Origin: Streptomyces finlayi
GTDB lineage: Bacteria > Actinomycetota > Actinomycetes > Streptomycetales > Streptomycetaceae
Length of the DNA stretch: 64,000 nucleotides
Direction: 5' to 3'
Assembly: GCF_014216315.1 (NCBI RefSeq)
Contig: NZ_CP045702.1
Location: 1,302,001 to 1,366,000 of the forward strand
Positions 25,552 to 33,991 of the stretch are shown piece after piece. Every line of letters starts with the position of its first letter. Within the stretch, counting starts at the first letter, position 1. The notes below the pieces were generated by a model, which saw only the letters and a program-made list of their open reading frames with translations, had not been told where the DNA came from and did not search any database. Both the position numbers and the translations under genes were made by a program.

Positions 25552-26675
25552 ACGGACGGCTCCTGGGTCGCGTACAGCTGCTTGGCGATGATCGTGCGCT
25601 GCACCTCGCTGGCACCCTCGTAGATCCGGGGCGCGCGGACCTCCCGGTAGAGGTGTTCGAGCAGGTGGCCGCGGCGCAGGGCGCGGGCGCCGTGCAGCTG
25701 GACGGCGGCGTCGACGACGTACTGCGCGGTCTCGGTTGCGTACAGCTTCGCCATGGCGGCGCGTCCGGGCACGCCGTCCTCGCCCGCGTCGTACGCCGCG
25801 GCCGCCGCGTACACCAGGAGCCGGGCGGCCTCGGTGCGGGTGGCCATCTCGGCGACCTGGTGGGAGACGGCCTGGAGGTCCTTCAGCGGGCCGCCGAAAG
25901 CGGTGCGTTCCGCGGTGTGCGCGACGGTGGCGTCGAGGGCCGCGCGGGCCATGCCGACCGCGAAGGCTCCGACGCTCGGCCGGAAGAGGTTGAGGGTGTT
26001 CATGGCGACCCGGAACCCCCGGTCGGGCTCGCCGAGGACGTCGGCGGCGGTGACGGGGACGTCCTCGAAGGCCAGCGCCCCGATGGGGTGCGGGGAGAGC
26101 ATGTCCAGCGCTTCTCCGGTGAGCCCGGGGCGGTCGGCGGGGACCAGGAACGCGGTGACGCCCCGGGCTCCCGCGCCCTGGGTCGTACGGGCGAAGACGG
26201 TGTAGAAATCGGCCTCGGGCGCGTTGGAGATCCAGCACTTCTCGCCGGTCAGCCGCCAGCCGTCCGGGGTGACGCGCGCGCCGAGGGCGAGGGCGGCGGC
26301 GTCGGAGCCCGCGCCCGGCTCGCTCAGCGCGAAGGCGGCCACGGCGCGGCCCGCCCGCACCTCGGGCAGCCAGCGCCCGCGCTGCGCGGGCGTGCCCGCC
26401 TGGACGACCGGATACGCGCCGAGCCCCTGGAGCGCGAGGGCGGTCTCGGCCTCCGTACAGCCACGGGCCAGGGATTCGCGCAGCAGGCAGAGGTCGAGCG
26501 CGCCGGAGTCGAAGAGCCTGTCGAGGAGCCCCAGTTCGCCGAGGGCGGCGAGCAGCGGGCGGTTCACCCTGCCCGCCTCGCCCTTTTCGGCGAGCGGCCG
26601 CAGCTGGTGCACGGCTGTCCCGTACAGCTCCGCGCACCAGGCGGTCCTGGCCGGGTCGAGCGAGAATGCCGTCAT
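25548..26675 (-). CDS. Acyl-CoA dehydrogenase
   Basis: A 375-residue FAD-dependent acyl-CoA dehydrogenase, full length. I start it at ATG 26673-26675 (MTAFSLDPART); the frame is open upstream into the divergent promoter. Seen: the substrate/FAD motif AFALSEPGAGSDAAAL, GEKCWISNAPEADFYTVFART, ERTAFGGPLKDLQAVSHQVAEMA, and the C-terminal RIYEGASEVQRTIIAKQL whose Glu is the usual catalytic base region. It is divergent from the aromatic acid-CoA ligase across about 90 bp and coupled to RidA. Likely role: beta-oxidation-like dehydrogenation of ring-derived acyl-CoA. Confidence 0.88.
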   Translation of the reverse strand: MTAFSLDPARTAWCAELYGTAVHQLRPLAEKGEAGRVNRPLLAALGELGLLDRLFDSGALDLCLLRESLARGCTEAETALALQGLGAYPVVQAGTPAQRGRWLPEVRAGRAVAAFALSEPGAGSDAAALALGARVTPDGWRLTGEKCWISNAPEADFYTVFARTTQGAGARGVTAFLVPADRPGLTGEALDMLSPHPIGALAFEDVPVTAADVLGEPDRGFRVAMNTLNLFRPSVGAFAVGMARAALDATVAHTAERTAFGGPLKDLQAVSHQVAEMATRTEAARLLVYAAAAAYDAGEDGVPGRAAMAKLYATETAQYVVDAAVQLHGARALRRGHLLEHLYREVRAPRIYEGASEVQRTIIAKQLYATQEPSV

Positions 26676-26766
26676 GGCGGCGCCTCTCTTGTCACGTCTT
26701 ATCGCGAACCGTTGACTACCGTCACTCAAACGATACGCTCCAGGGGCGACAAGGGGGCGATCCTTC

Positions 26767-28425
26767 ATGGAGCCGATTTCCTCGCCGGACGCGTCTGCGG
26801 ACGGTGCCACCGCACACACCGACACGTTCTCCCGTGACCGTCTGCCACCGGCAGCGCAGCGGCCGGAGCTGGTCTTCGACCGGCCGGAGCTGCACTACCC
26901 CGCCCGGCTGAACTGCGGATACGAACTCCTCGACCGCACCATCGGCCGCTTCGGCCCTGACCGCCCCGCCTTCCGCGGCGGTGACGGCGGGGTGTGGAGC
27001 TACGGGGAGCTGCGGGACCGGGTGGACGGCATCGCCCATGTCCTCACCGGTGACCTGGGCGTACGCCCCGGCAACCGGGTACTGCTGCGCGGCCCCACCA
27101 CCCCCTGGCTGGCCGCCTGCTGGCTCGCGGTCATGAAGGCGGGCGCGGTCGCCGTCACCGTACTGGCGCAGGCACGGTCCCAGGAGCTGTCCACCATCTG
27201 CTCACTCGCCCGGGTGAGCCATGCGCTGTGCGATGTCCGCTCCGTCGAGGATCTGCTGAAGGCCCGGGTCCCTGAACTGCTGATCACGACGTACGGGGGC
27301 GTCGCGGAGGACGATCTGACGCGTCTGGCGGAGTCCCGTCCGGGGCCGTACGAGCCGGTGGACACCGCAGCGGACGACGTCGCCCTGATCGCGTTCACCT
27401 CGGGCACCACCGGGCGGCCCAAGGGCTGTATGCACTTCCACCGCGATGTGCTGGCCGTCGCCGACACGTTCTCGCACCACGTCCTGCGTCCGGAACCCGA
27501 CGACGTGTTCGCCGGGAGCCCCCCGCTCGGTTTCACCTTCGGGCTCGGCGGCCTGGTGATCTTCCCCCTGCGCGCGGGCGCTTCGGCACTTCTGCTGGAG
27601 CAGGCGGGGCCCAGGCAGCTGCTGCCGGCGCTCGCCGCCCACCGGGTCTCGGTGGTGTTCACCGCGCCGACGGCGTACCGGGTGATGCTGGACCACCTCG
27701 ACGGGCACGACCTGTCGGCGCTGCGCAGGTGCGTCTCCGCCGGGGAGAACCTGCCCGCCGCCACCTGGGAGTCCTGGTACGAGCGGACCGGTCTGCGCAT
27801 CATCAACGGCATCGGGGCCACCGAGCTGCTCCACATCTTCATCTCGGCCGCCGACGACGCCATCCGCCCCGGCACCACAGGGAAGCCCGTACCCGGCTGG
27901 CAGGCGCGGGTCGTGGACCCGGCGGGTGAGGAAGTGCCGGACGGCGAACCGGGACTGCTGGCCGTGCGCGGCCCGGTCGGCTGCCGCTATCTCGCCGACG
28001 AGCGCCAGACGCGGTACGTGCGGCACGGCTGGAACATCACCGGTGACACGTACGTCCGCGAGCCGGACGGCTACTTCCGTTACGTCGCCCGCGCCGACGA
28101 CATGATCATCTCCTCCGGCTACAACATCGCGGGTCCCGAGGTCGAGGACGCGCTGCTGCGCCATCCGGAGGTGACCGAGGCCGCCGTGGTGGGCCGTACG
28201 GACGAGCTGCGCGGCCAGATCGTCGTGGCGTACGTGGTGCTGCGCGAGGGCTCCGCGCAGACCGCGGACTCCCTGCGCCGCTACATGAAGGGGGAGCTGG
28301 CTCCGCACAAGTGCCCCCGCGTCATCGAGTTCCTGGCCGCGCTCCCCCGGACCGCGACCGGCAAACTCCAGCGCTTCCGGCTGCGCGGGGACGCGGACCG
28401 GCACGCCGCGGCTGACGGGCTCTAG
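26767..28425 (+). CDS. Aromatic acid-CoA ligase (benzoate / 2-aminobenzoate-CoA ligase type)
   Basis: A 552-residue ANL-superfamily ligase activating an aromatic acid to its CoA thioester through an acyl-AMP. Core motifs: the P-loop-like IAFTSGTTGRPKG (about 208-220), SAGENLP, the adenine-binding INGIGATELLHIFISA, GDTYVREPDGYFRYVARADD, and the catalytic Lys in RTATGKLQRFRLR. The pattern (YPARLNCGYELLDR, GIGATELLHIF) is that of benzoate-CoA ligases. The neighbouring monooxygenase/reductase fusion argues for 2-aminobenzoate (anthranilate) or salicylate as substrate. It is followed after 9 bp by the PaaX regulator. Confidence 0.88.
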   Translation: MEPISSPDASADGATAHTDTFSRDRLPPAAQRPELVFDRPELHYPARLNCGYELLDRTIGRFGPDRPAFRGGDGGVWSYGELRDRVDGIAHVLTGDLGVRPGNRVLLRGPTTPWLAACWLAVMKAGAVAVTVLAQARSQELSTICSLARVSHALCDVRSVEDLLKARVPELLITTYGGVAEDDLTRLAESRPGPYEPVDTAADDVALIAFTSGTTGRPKGCMHFHRDVLAVADTFSHHVLRPEPDDVFAGSPPLGFTFGLGGLVIFPLRAGASALLLEQAGPRQLLPALAAHRVSVVFTAPTAYRVMLDHLDGHDLSALRRCVSAGENLPAATWESWYERTGLRIINGIGATELLHIFISAADDAIRPGTTGKPVPGWQARVVDPAGEEVPDGEPGLLAVRGPVGCRYLADERQTRYVRHGWNITGDTYVREPDGYFRYVARADDMIISSGYNIAGPEVEDALLRHPEVTEAAVVGRTDELRGQIVVAYVVLREGSAQTADSLRRYMKGELAPHKCPRVIEFLAALPRTATGKLQRFRLRGDADRHAAADGL

Positions 28426-28434
28426 AGTGATCAC

Positions 28435-29253
28435 GTGGCCGAGCTGCACACTCCCCGTTCCCTGATCGTCAGCCTCTACGGCGCGTACGGTCGCTCCCCC
28501 GGCAACGAACCGCTGCCGGTGGCCGAGCTGATCCGTCTGCTGCGCGCCGTAGGGGTCGACGCGCCCTCCGTACGCTCCTCCGTCTCCCGGCTCAAGCGCC
28601 GCGAACTGCTCGTCCCGGCCCGCACGACTGACGGGTCGGCCGGTTACGCGCTGTCGGCGGACGCCCGGCAGCTGCTGGACGACGGCGACCGGCGCATCTA
28701 CGAACAGCCGGAGCCCCGGGCCGCCGACGGCTGGGTACTGGCCGTCTTCTCCGTACCGGAGGCGGAGCGCCACAAGCGGCATCTGCTGCGCTCCCGGCTG
28801 GCCCGCCTCGGCTTCGGCACGGCCGCGCCCGGGGTGTGGATCGCGCCGGCGGGGCTGTACGAGGAGACCCGGCACACCCTCGAGCGGCTGGAGCTCGCCC
28901 CGTACGTGGATCTGTTCCGGGGGGAACACCTCGGTTTCGCGGCGACGAAGGAGTCGGTGGCCCGCTGGTGGGACCTGGACGCCATCGCACGGCTCCATCT
29001 GGACTTCCTGGAGCAGCAGGAGCCGGTGCTCAAGGCGTGGGAGGCGTGGCCCCTCGGGAGCGTCCCGGACCCCGAGGTCGCCTACCGGGACTATCTTCCG
29101 GCGCTGGACTCCTGGCGGAAGCTGCCGTACGCCGACCCCGGGCTGCCGGAGGAACTGCTGCCGAAGGACTGGCCAGGGGGCCGCTCGGCCGAGGTGTTCG
29201 GGCTGCTGCACGCGATGCTGCGCGATGCCGGGGAGCGTTTCGTACGCCCGTGA
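28435..29253 (+). CDS. PaaX-family transcriptional regulator
   Basis: A 272-residue regulator with a GTG start at 28435. It has an N-terminal winged helix (RSLIVSLYGAYGR, LIRLLRAVGVDAPSVRSSVSRLKRRELL, about 5-60), the PaaX central domain (WVLAVFSVPEAERHKRHLLRSRLARLGFG) and a C-terminal domain ending with FGLLHAMLRDAGERFVR. PaaX of E. coli represses phenylacetate catabolism and releases DNA on binding phenylacetyl-CoA. By analogy this protein may sense the aryl-CoA made by the ligase encoded immediately upstream, but the ligand is inference. Confidence 0.9.
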   Translation: MAELHTPRSLIVSLYGAYGRSPGNEPLPVAELIRLLRAVGVDAPSVRSSVSRLKRRELLVPARTTDGSAGYALSADARQLLDDGDRRIYEQPEPRAADGWVLAVFSVPEAERHKRHLLRSRLARLGFGTAAPGVWIAPAGLYEETRHTLERLELAPYVDLFRGEHLGFAATKESVARWWDLDAIARLHLDFLEQQEPVLKAWEAWPLGSVPDPEVAYRDYLPALDSWRKLPYADPGLPEELLPKDWPGGRSAEVFGLLHAMLRDAGERFVRP

Positions 29254-29305
29254 GCGCGCCCGCAATTCGGGTGACTGCCGGAGCGCGGAACCGGCAGGAT
29301 GAGGC

Positions 29306-30182
29306 ATGACCTGGACTTTCACGGACGATGTCGGCGTTTTTTCTGGATACGGCGGGTGCGTGGCTGGCCTCCCGGCCCGCGGACAACACCCTGGTGCTGA
29401 CCGTCACCGCCACGCTGCGGGACAGCGGTCCCCGCGCGTACGGCGAGAGCGTCCCCGTCCTCGGCTGGTGGCGGGGGGCCGACGGAGCGGTCGCGGGGAC
29501 GCTGGTGCACACTCCGCCGTATCCCCCGATGCTGGGCGCGACCGCACCGGAGGCGATCACTCCGCTCACCCGCGCGCTCCCGCTGACCCGCGTCAACGCG
29601 GACCGCGCCACGGCCGAGGCGCTGGCCGCGCACTGGCCGGGCCACCGGGTCGACGAACAGCGGCGGCTCTACCGGCTCGGGACACTCGTCCCGCCCTCCC
29701 CCGCCCCGGCGGGCCGGCCCCGGACGGCGACGGCCGCCGACCGGGACCTCCTCCTGGACTGGCACGGCACGTTCGCCGAGCAGGTCGGTGAGCCCCGCAC
29801 CCATATCGAGCGGCTCGTCGACGAGCGCACGACGTACGGCGGGCTGACGCTGTGGGAGGACGCGGGTGTGCCCGTGTCGATGGCGGGCGTCTCGCGGAAC
29901 ATCGCGGGCTCGGTGCGGGTGGCGACGGTCTACACGCCGTCGGAACACCGGGGCCGGGGTTACGCGGCGGCGGTGACGGCGGCGGTCGGCCGGGCGGCAC
30001 GGGCGGCGGGAGCCGAGGAGGTGCTGCTGTTCACGGACCTCGCGAACCCGACGAGCAACGGTGTGTACCGGCGCATCGGGTTCGAGGCCGTCTCGGACCG
30101 GCTGCTGCTCAGCGCGGTGGCCCGGCATCCCGCACCCAGTCCCTGCCGCTGCCACGAGTGCCTGGCGCTCAGTTCAGCGTGA
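29306..30182 (+). pseudogene. GNAT-family acetyltransferase with an apparent frameshift in a T6 run
   Basis: The C-terminal 284 residues, open from ATG 29328 to TGA 30180-30182, form a GNAT acetyltransferase with the acetyl-CoA loop in YTPSEHRGRGYAAAVTAAVG and the following EEVLLFTDLANPTSNGVYRRIGF. The N-terminus typical of this family (MTWTFTDDVGVF then LDTAGAWLASRP) is split. ATG 29306, with the better SD AGGATGAGG, reads MTWTFTDDVGVF and then shifts out of frame at six T's (29337-29342). Removing one T would join both halves perfectly. Either a sequencing error, a true frameshift, or slippage on the T run; translation from 29328 would give a slightly shortened but probably functional protein. 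The substrate is unknown. Confidence 0.65.
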
Positions 30183-32451
30183 GCCGTGGTTTCGGCGCGT
30201 CGGTACGGCCGGCCGGCGGGGTGCGGCTGCCCGCACGGTACGGCAGGGGCCAGGGCGCGCCCGGTCCGCGGTAGTCCTGTTCGGCCGCCGCGTGGAGGGT
30301 CCAGTGCGGGTCGTAGAGGTGCGGGCGGGCCAGGGCGCAGAGGTCGGCGCGGCCCGCGAGGAGCAGCGAGTTGACGTCGTCCCAGGAGGAGATGGCGCCG
30401 ACCGCGATGACGGGGACGCCGACGGTGTTGCGGATGCGGTCGGCGTAGGGGGTCTGGTAGGAGCGGCCGTACTCGGGGCGTTCGTCCGGCACGACCTGTC
30501 CGGTGGAGACGTCGATGGCGTCGGCACCGCGCTCGGCGAAGGCCCGGGCGATGGCGAGGGCGTCCTCGGCGCTCGTACCGCCGTCGGCCCAGTCGGTGGC
30601 GGAGATGCGGACGGTCATGGGCCGGTCGGCGGGCCACTGCTCCCGGACCGCGTCGAAGACGTCGAGGGGGAAGCGGAGCCGGTTCTCCAGCGGGCCGCCG
30701 TACGCGTCGGTGCGGTGGTTGGCGAGCGGGGAGAGGAACCCGGAGAGCAGGTAGCCGTGCGCGCAGTGGAGTTCGAGCAGGTCGAAGCCGCAGTGCGCGG
30801 CGCGGCGGGCCGCTGCGGCGAACTCCTCGCGGACGGCGTCGAGTCCGGCCCGGTCCAGCGCCTCGGGCACCTGGCTGACGCCGGGGGCGTAGGGAAGCGG
30901 GGAGGCGGCTGACAACGGCCAGTTGCCCGCGTCGAGCGGCTGGTCGATGCCCTCCCACATGAGTTTGGTGGAGCCCTTGCGGCCGGAGTGGCCCAGCTGG
31001 ACGCCGATCGCGGCCCCGGGGGCACTACGGTGCACGAAGTCCGCTATGCGGGCCCAGGCGGCGGCCTGTTCGTCGGTGTAGAGGCCGGCGCAGCCCGGCG
31101 TGATGCGGCCTTCGGGGCTCACACAGACCATCTCGGTCATGGTGAGCCCGGCGCCGCCCAGAGCGCGGGCGCCGAGGTGGACGAGGTGGAAGTCGCCGGG
31201 GACGCCGTCGGTGGCGGAGTACATGTCCATGGGCGAGACGACGACCCGGTTGCGCAGTTCCAGTCCGCGCAGCCGCAGCGGGGTGAACATCGGCGGGGTT
31301 CCGGGCGGGCAGCCGAACTCCTCCTCGACGGCGCCGGTGAAGGCGCGGTCGCGCAGCCGGAGGTTGTCATGGGTGACGCGGCGGCTGCGGGTGAGGAGGT
31401 TGAAGGCGAATCGGCGGGGCGGCTGGTCCAGGTAGGTGTCCAGTTCCTCGAACCAGCGCAGGCTGGCGGCCGCCGCGCGCTGGGTCGAGGCGACGACCGG
31501 GCGGCGCTCCGTCTCGTACGCGTCGAGCGCCGTACGCAGATCCGGCTGTTCCCCGACACAGGCGGCCAGTGCGAGGGCGTCCTCGACGGCGAGTTTGGTG
31601 CCGGAGCCGATCGAGAAGTGCGCCGTGTGGGCGGCGTCGCCGATGAGGACGGTACTGCCGTGCGACCACCGCTCGTTGACCACGGTGGTGAAGGTGAGCC
31701 AGGAGGACTTGTTGGAGCGCAGGGGCCGGCCGTCGAGGGCGTCGGCGAACGTCTTGGCGCAGCGTGCGGTGGACTCGGCCGCATCGCAGCGGTCGAGCCC
31801 GGCGGCCCGCCAGACCTCCTCGCGCATCTCGACGATGACGGTGGAGGCGTCGGCCGAGAAGGGGTAGGCGTGCAGTTGCATCACGCCGTACTCGGACTCG
31901 GCGATCTCGAAGCGGAAGGCGTCGAGTGCGAAGTCGGCGGCGAGCCAGATGTAGCGGTTGCGGTGCGGGGTGAGGTGCGGGCGGAAGACGTCGGCGTGGG
32001 CCTCGCGGGTGGCGCTGTGCACACCGTCGGCGGCGATCACCAGGTCGTACGTCTGCGCGAGCTCCGCGGCGGGCGGGGCCTGAGTGCGGAAGCGGAGCCG
32101 GACGCCGAGGGAGTGGCAGCGCGCGTGCAGGATCTCCAGGAGCCTCCGGCGGCCGAGCGCCGCGAACCCGTGTCCGCCGGACGTCTCGCAACGGCCCCGG
32201 TGGACGATGTCGATGGTGTCCCAGCGGACGAACTCGTCCCGCAGCGCCGCGTACACGACGGGGTCGGCGTGCTCGATGCCGCCGAGCGTCTCGTCGGAGA
32301 GGACGACGCCGAATCCGAAGGTGTCGTCCGGGGCGTTGCGCTCCCAGACCGTGATGTCACGCCCGGGGCCCAGCCGTTTCAGCAGCGCCGCCGCGTACAG
32401 GCCGCCGGGGCCTCCGCCGATGACCGCGATCCGCATCGAGTCGCCGGACAT
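30169..32451 (-). CDS. Aryl-CoA monooxygenase / NADH:flavin oxidoreductase fusion (2-aminobenzoyl-CoA monooxygenase/reductase or salicylyl-CoA 5-hydroxylase type)
   Basis: A 760-residue fusion. Residues 1-about 370 are a class A flavin monooxygenase: MRIAVIGGGPGGLYAAALLKR (Rossmann), ADGVHSATR and LIGDAAHTAHFSIGSGTKLAVEDA. Residues about 385-760 are an Old Yellow Enzyme-type domain: RLRGLELRNRVVVSPMDMYS, VQLGHSGRKG, HCAHGYLLSGFLSPLANHRTD and VIAVGAISS. This architecture is that of 2-aminobenzoyl-CoA monooxygenase/reductase, which hydroxylates the ring at C5 and then reduces it; databases also call it salicylyl-CoA 5-hydroxylase. I take ATG 32449-32451 because AAGGAAGG lies at good distance; a GTG one codon upstream is possible. 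The 3' end overlaps the convergent GNAT gene by 14 bp. Confidence 0.88.
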   Translation of the reverse strand: MSGDSMRIAVIGGGPGGLYAAALLKRLGPGRDITVWERNAPDDTFGFGVVLSDETLGGIEHADPVVYAALRDEFVRWDTIDIVHRGRCETSGGHGFAALGRRRLLEILHARCHSLGVRLRFRTQAPPAAELAQTYDLVIAADGVHSATREAHADVFRPHLTPHRNRYIWLAADFALDAFRFEIAESEYGVMQLHAYPFSADASTVIVEMREEVWRAAGLDRCDAAESTARCAKTFADALDGRPLRSNKSSWLTFTTVVNERWSHGSTVLIGDAAHTAHFSIGSGTKLAVEDALALAACVGEQPDLRTALDAYETERRPVVASTQRAAAASLRWFEELDTYLDQPPRRFAFNLLTRSRRVTHDNLRLRDRAFTGAVEEEFGCPPGTPPMFTPLRLRGLELRNRVVVSPMDMYSATDGVPGDFHLVHLGARALGGAGLTMTEMVCVSPEGRITPGCAGLYTDEQAAAWARIADFVHRSAPGAAIGVQLGHSGRKGSTKLMWEGIDQPLDAGNWPLSAASPLPYAPGVSQVPEALDRAGLDAVREEFAAAARRAAHCGFDLLELHCAHGYLLSGFLSPLANHRTDAYGGPLENRLRFPLDVFDAVREQWPADRPMTVRISATDWADGGTSAEDALAIARAFAERGADAIDVSTGQVVPDERPEYGRSYQTPYADRIRNTVGVPVIAVGAISSWDDVNSLLLAGRADLCALARPHLYDPHWTLHAAAEQDYRGPGAPWPLPYRAGSRTPPAGRTDAPKPRLTLN

Positions 32452-32455
32452 CACG

Positions 32456-33283
32456 CTACCTTCCTTGCCATTTCGGCGTGCGCTTCTCGGCGAAGGCCGC
32501 GTGGAATTCGGCGTAGTCCTCGCCGTTCATCAGGAGCGCCTGGGTGGCGGCGTCCATTTCGACGGAGGCCGCGAGGGGCATGTCGAGTTCGGCGGTGAGC
32601 AGCGCCTTGGTCTGCGCGAGCGCGAGGGCGGGTCCGTCGGCGAGTCTGCGGGCGAGCGCGGCGGCGCGCTCCCCGGCCTGGCCTTCCTCGGCGAGTTCGC
32701 TGATCAGCCCGATCCGTTCCGCTTCGGGGGCGTTCACCGGGTCGCCGAGCATGAGGAGCCGGGTGGCATGGCCGAGACCGACGACGCGGGGCAGCAGATA
32801 GGCGGCGCCCATGTCACCGCCGGAGAGGCCGACCCGGGTGAAGAGGAAGGCGAAGCGGGCCGTCGGGTCCGCGATGCGGAAATCGGCCGCCAGGGCGAGA
32901 ACGGCCCCGGCTCCCGCAGCCACGCCGTGTACGGCGGCGATAACCGGGAAGGGGCATTCACGAAGGGCCCGTACGACCTGGCCGGTCATCCGGTTGAAAT
33001 CGAGGAGCTGGGCGGTGTCCATCGCGAGCGTGGCGCCGATGATGTCGTCGACGTCGCCTCCGGAACAGAACCCGCGCCCCTCACCGGAGAGCACCAGGGC
33101 GCGCACGGAACGTTCGCGTGACAGTTCGGCGAGCAGGTCGCGCAGGTCGGCATAGGCGCCGAAGGTGAGCGCGTTGAGCTTCTCGGGCCGGGCGAAGGTG
33201 ACGGTCGCGACCCCGTCGTCCCTCGTCACCCGCAGATGGTGCCAGTCCTCCGTACGGAGGGCGGAACTGGGAAAAGGGCTCAT
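32456..33283 (-). CDS. Enoyl-CoA hydratase/isomerase family protein
   Basis: A 275-residue crotonase-fold protein located 4 bp upstream of the monooxygenase/reductase. Oxyanion-hole segments are seen in RGFCSGGDVDDIIG and AAVHGVAAGAGAVLALAADFRIAD. The second catalytic segment reads FTRVGLSGGDMGAAYLLPRVVG, with Asp where many hydratases have Glu, a pattern found in isomerase or hydrolase members. It probably processes the non-aromatic CoA intermediate; whether as hydratase, isomerase or ring hydrolase cannot be decided. Confidence 0.85.
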   Translation of the reverse strand: MSPFPSSALRTEDWHHLRVTRDDGVATVTFARPEKLNALTFGAYADLRDLLAELSRERSVRALVLSGEGRGFCSGGDVDDIIGATLAMDTAQLLDFNRMTGQVVRALRECPFPVIAAVHGVAAGAGAVLALAADFRIADPTARFAFLFTRVGLSGGDMGAAYLLPRVVGLGHATRLLMLGDPVNAPEAERIGLISELAEEGQAGERAAALARRLADGPALALAQTKALLTAELDMPLAASVEMDAATQALLMNGEDYAEFHAAFAEKRTPKWQGR

Positions 33284-33529
33284 GGGAGGTGGTCCCCTTC
33301 AGCCGGTGGCCAGCGGAGCCTGCCCGCTCCGGGCGACTCGGTCCACCCCGAAGTTATCACTCATATGTGACTGTCGTCAGGAGTGCGCGATAACCCAAAC
33401 GTGCGAGTGTTGTGGCGAACGTCCCTTTCGTGCCGGTCGACCGGCTCTATCACTGCGCCACCCCACTTCGTATGGTTGAACGCAGGATTTGTCGATACCA
33501 GGAAGACTCGCTCCGGAACGGAAGCAGCT

Positions 33530-33991
33530 GTGCCCCCCGATGTCCCCATTCCCGCGTCATGGCGTATCGCCCTGCCGCATTCCACGGCAGCCGTGCCGAT
33601 CGCCCGCGCACTCATCCGTACCGCGCTCATGGACATCGACGCCTCCGCGGACAGCTACACCGCCGAACTCCTCACCGCCGAACTGGTCGCCAACGCCGTC
33701 GAGCACACGGACGGGGACCTGCCCATCGAACTCGTCGTGGAACTCATGGCGGCCGGGTGCCAGGTCGAGGTCCACGACCGTGACCCCTCGCCGCCCGGCG
33801 ACCTCTCCCGGCCCACGCCCGGCAGCGCGCCGGACCCCTGGCAGGAACACGGCCGGGGGCTGCTCCTGATCCGCACGCTCAGCTCCGCCTGCGGTCACCG
33901 CACGACGGAGCACGGCAAGGCGGTGTGGTTCACGCTGCCCGCGATGCCCGCCCAGCCGCCCCCCGCACGGCACGCCCGCGCGGCGGAGTGA
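33530..33991 (+). CDS. Anti-sigma-factor-type ATP-binding protein (HATPase_c)
   Basis: A 153-residue GHKL-fold protein of the RsbW/SpoIIAB-like family abundant in Streptomyces. I start it at GTG 33530 (VPPDVPIPASWRIALP), with GGAAG upstream; the frame is open back to 33383 without coding character. Seen: the N box ELLTAELVANAVEHTDG, a G1-like VEVHDRDPSPPG and the G2 box QEHGRGLLLIRTLS. Such proteins phosphorylate anti-anti-sigma factors or bind sigma factors; no partner gene is adjacent. It abuts the convergent arcB stop. Confidence 0.8.
   Translation: MPPDVPIPASWRIALPHSTAAVPIARALIRTALMDIDASADSYTAELLTAELVANAVEHTDGDLPIELVVELMAAGCQVEVHDRDPSPPGDLSRPTPGSAPDPWQEHGRGLLLIRTLSSACGHRTTEHGKAVWFTLPAMPAQPPPARHARAAE

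Noticed and set aside
29275..29297. Small inverted repeat between the PaaX and GNAT genes as a terminator
   Set aside because: Only about 7 bp of stem with a 9-nt loop, overlapping the SD region of the GNAT gene.
33361..33375. AT-rich near-palindrome around CATATG as an operator for the enoyl-CoA hydratase gene
   Set aside because: The symmetry is imperfect beyond the central six bases and there is no second copy in the catabolic cluster.
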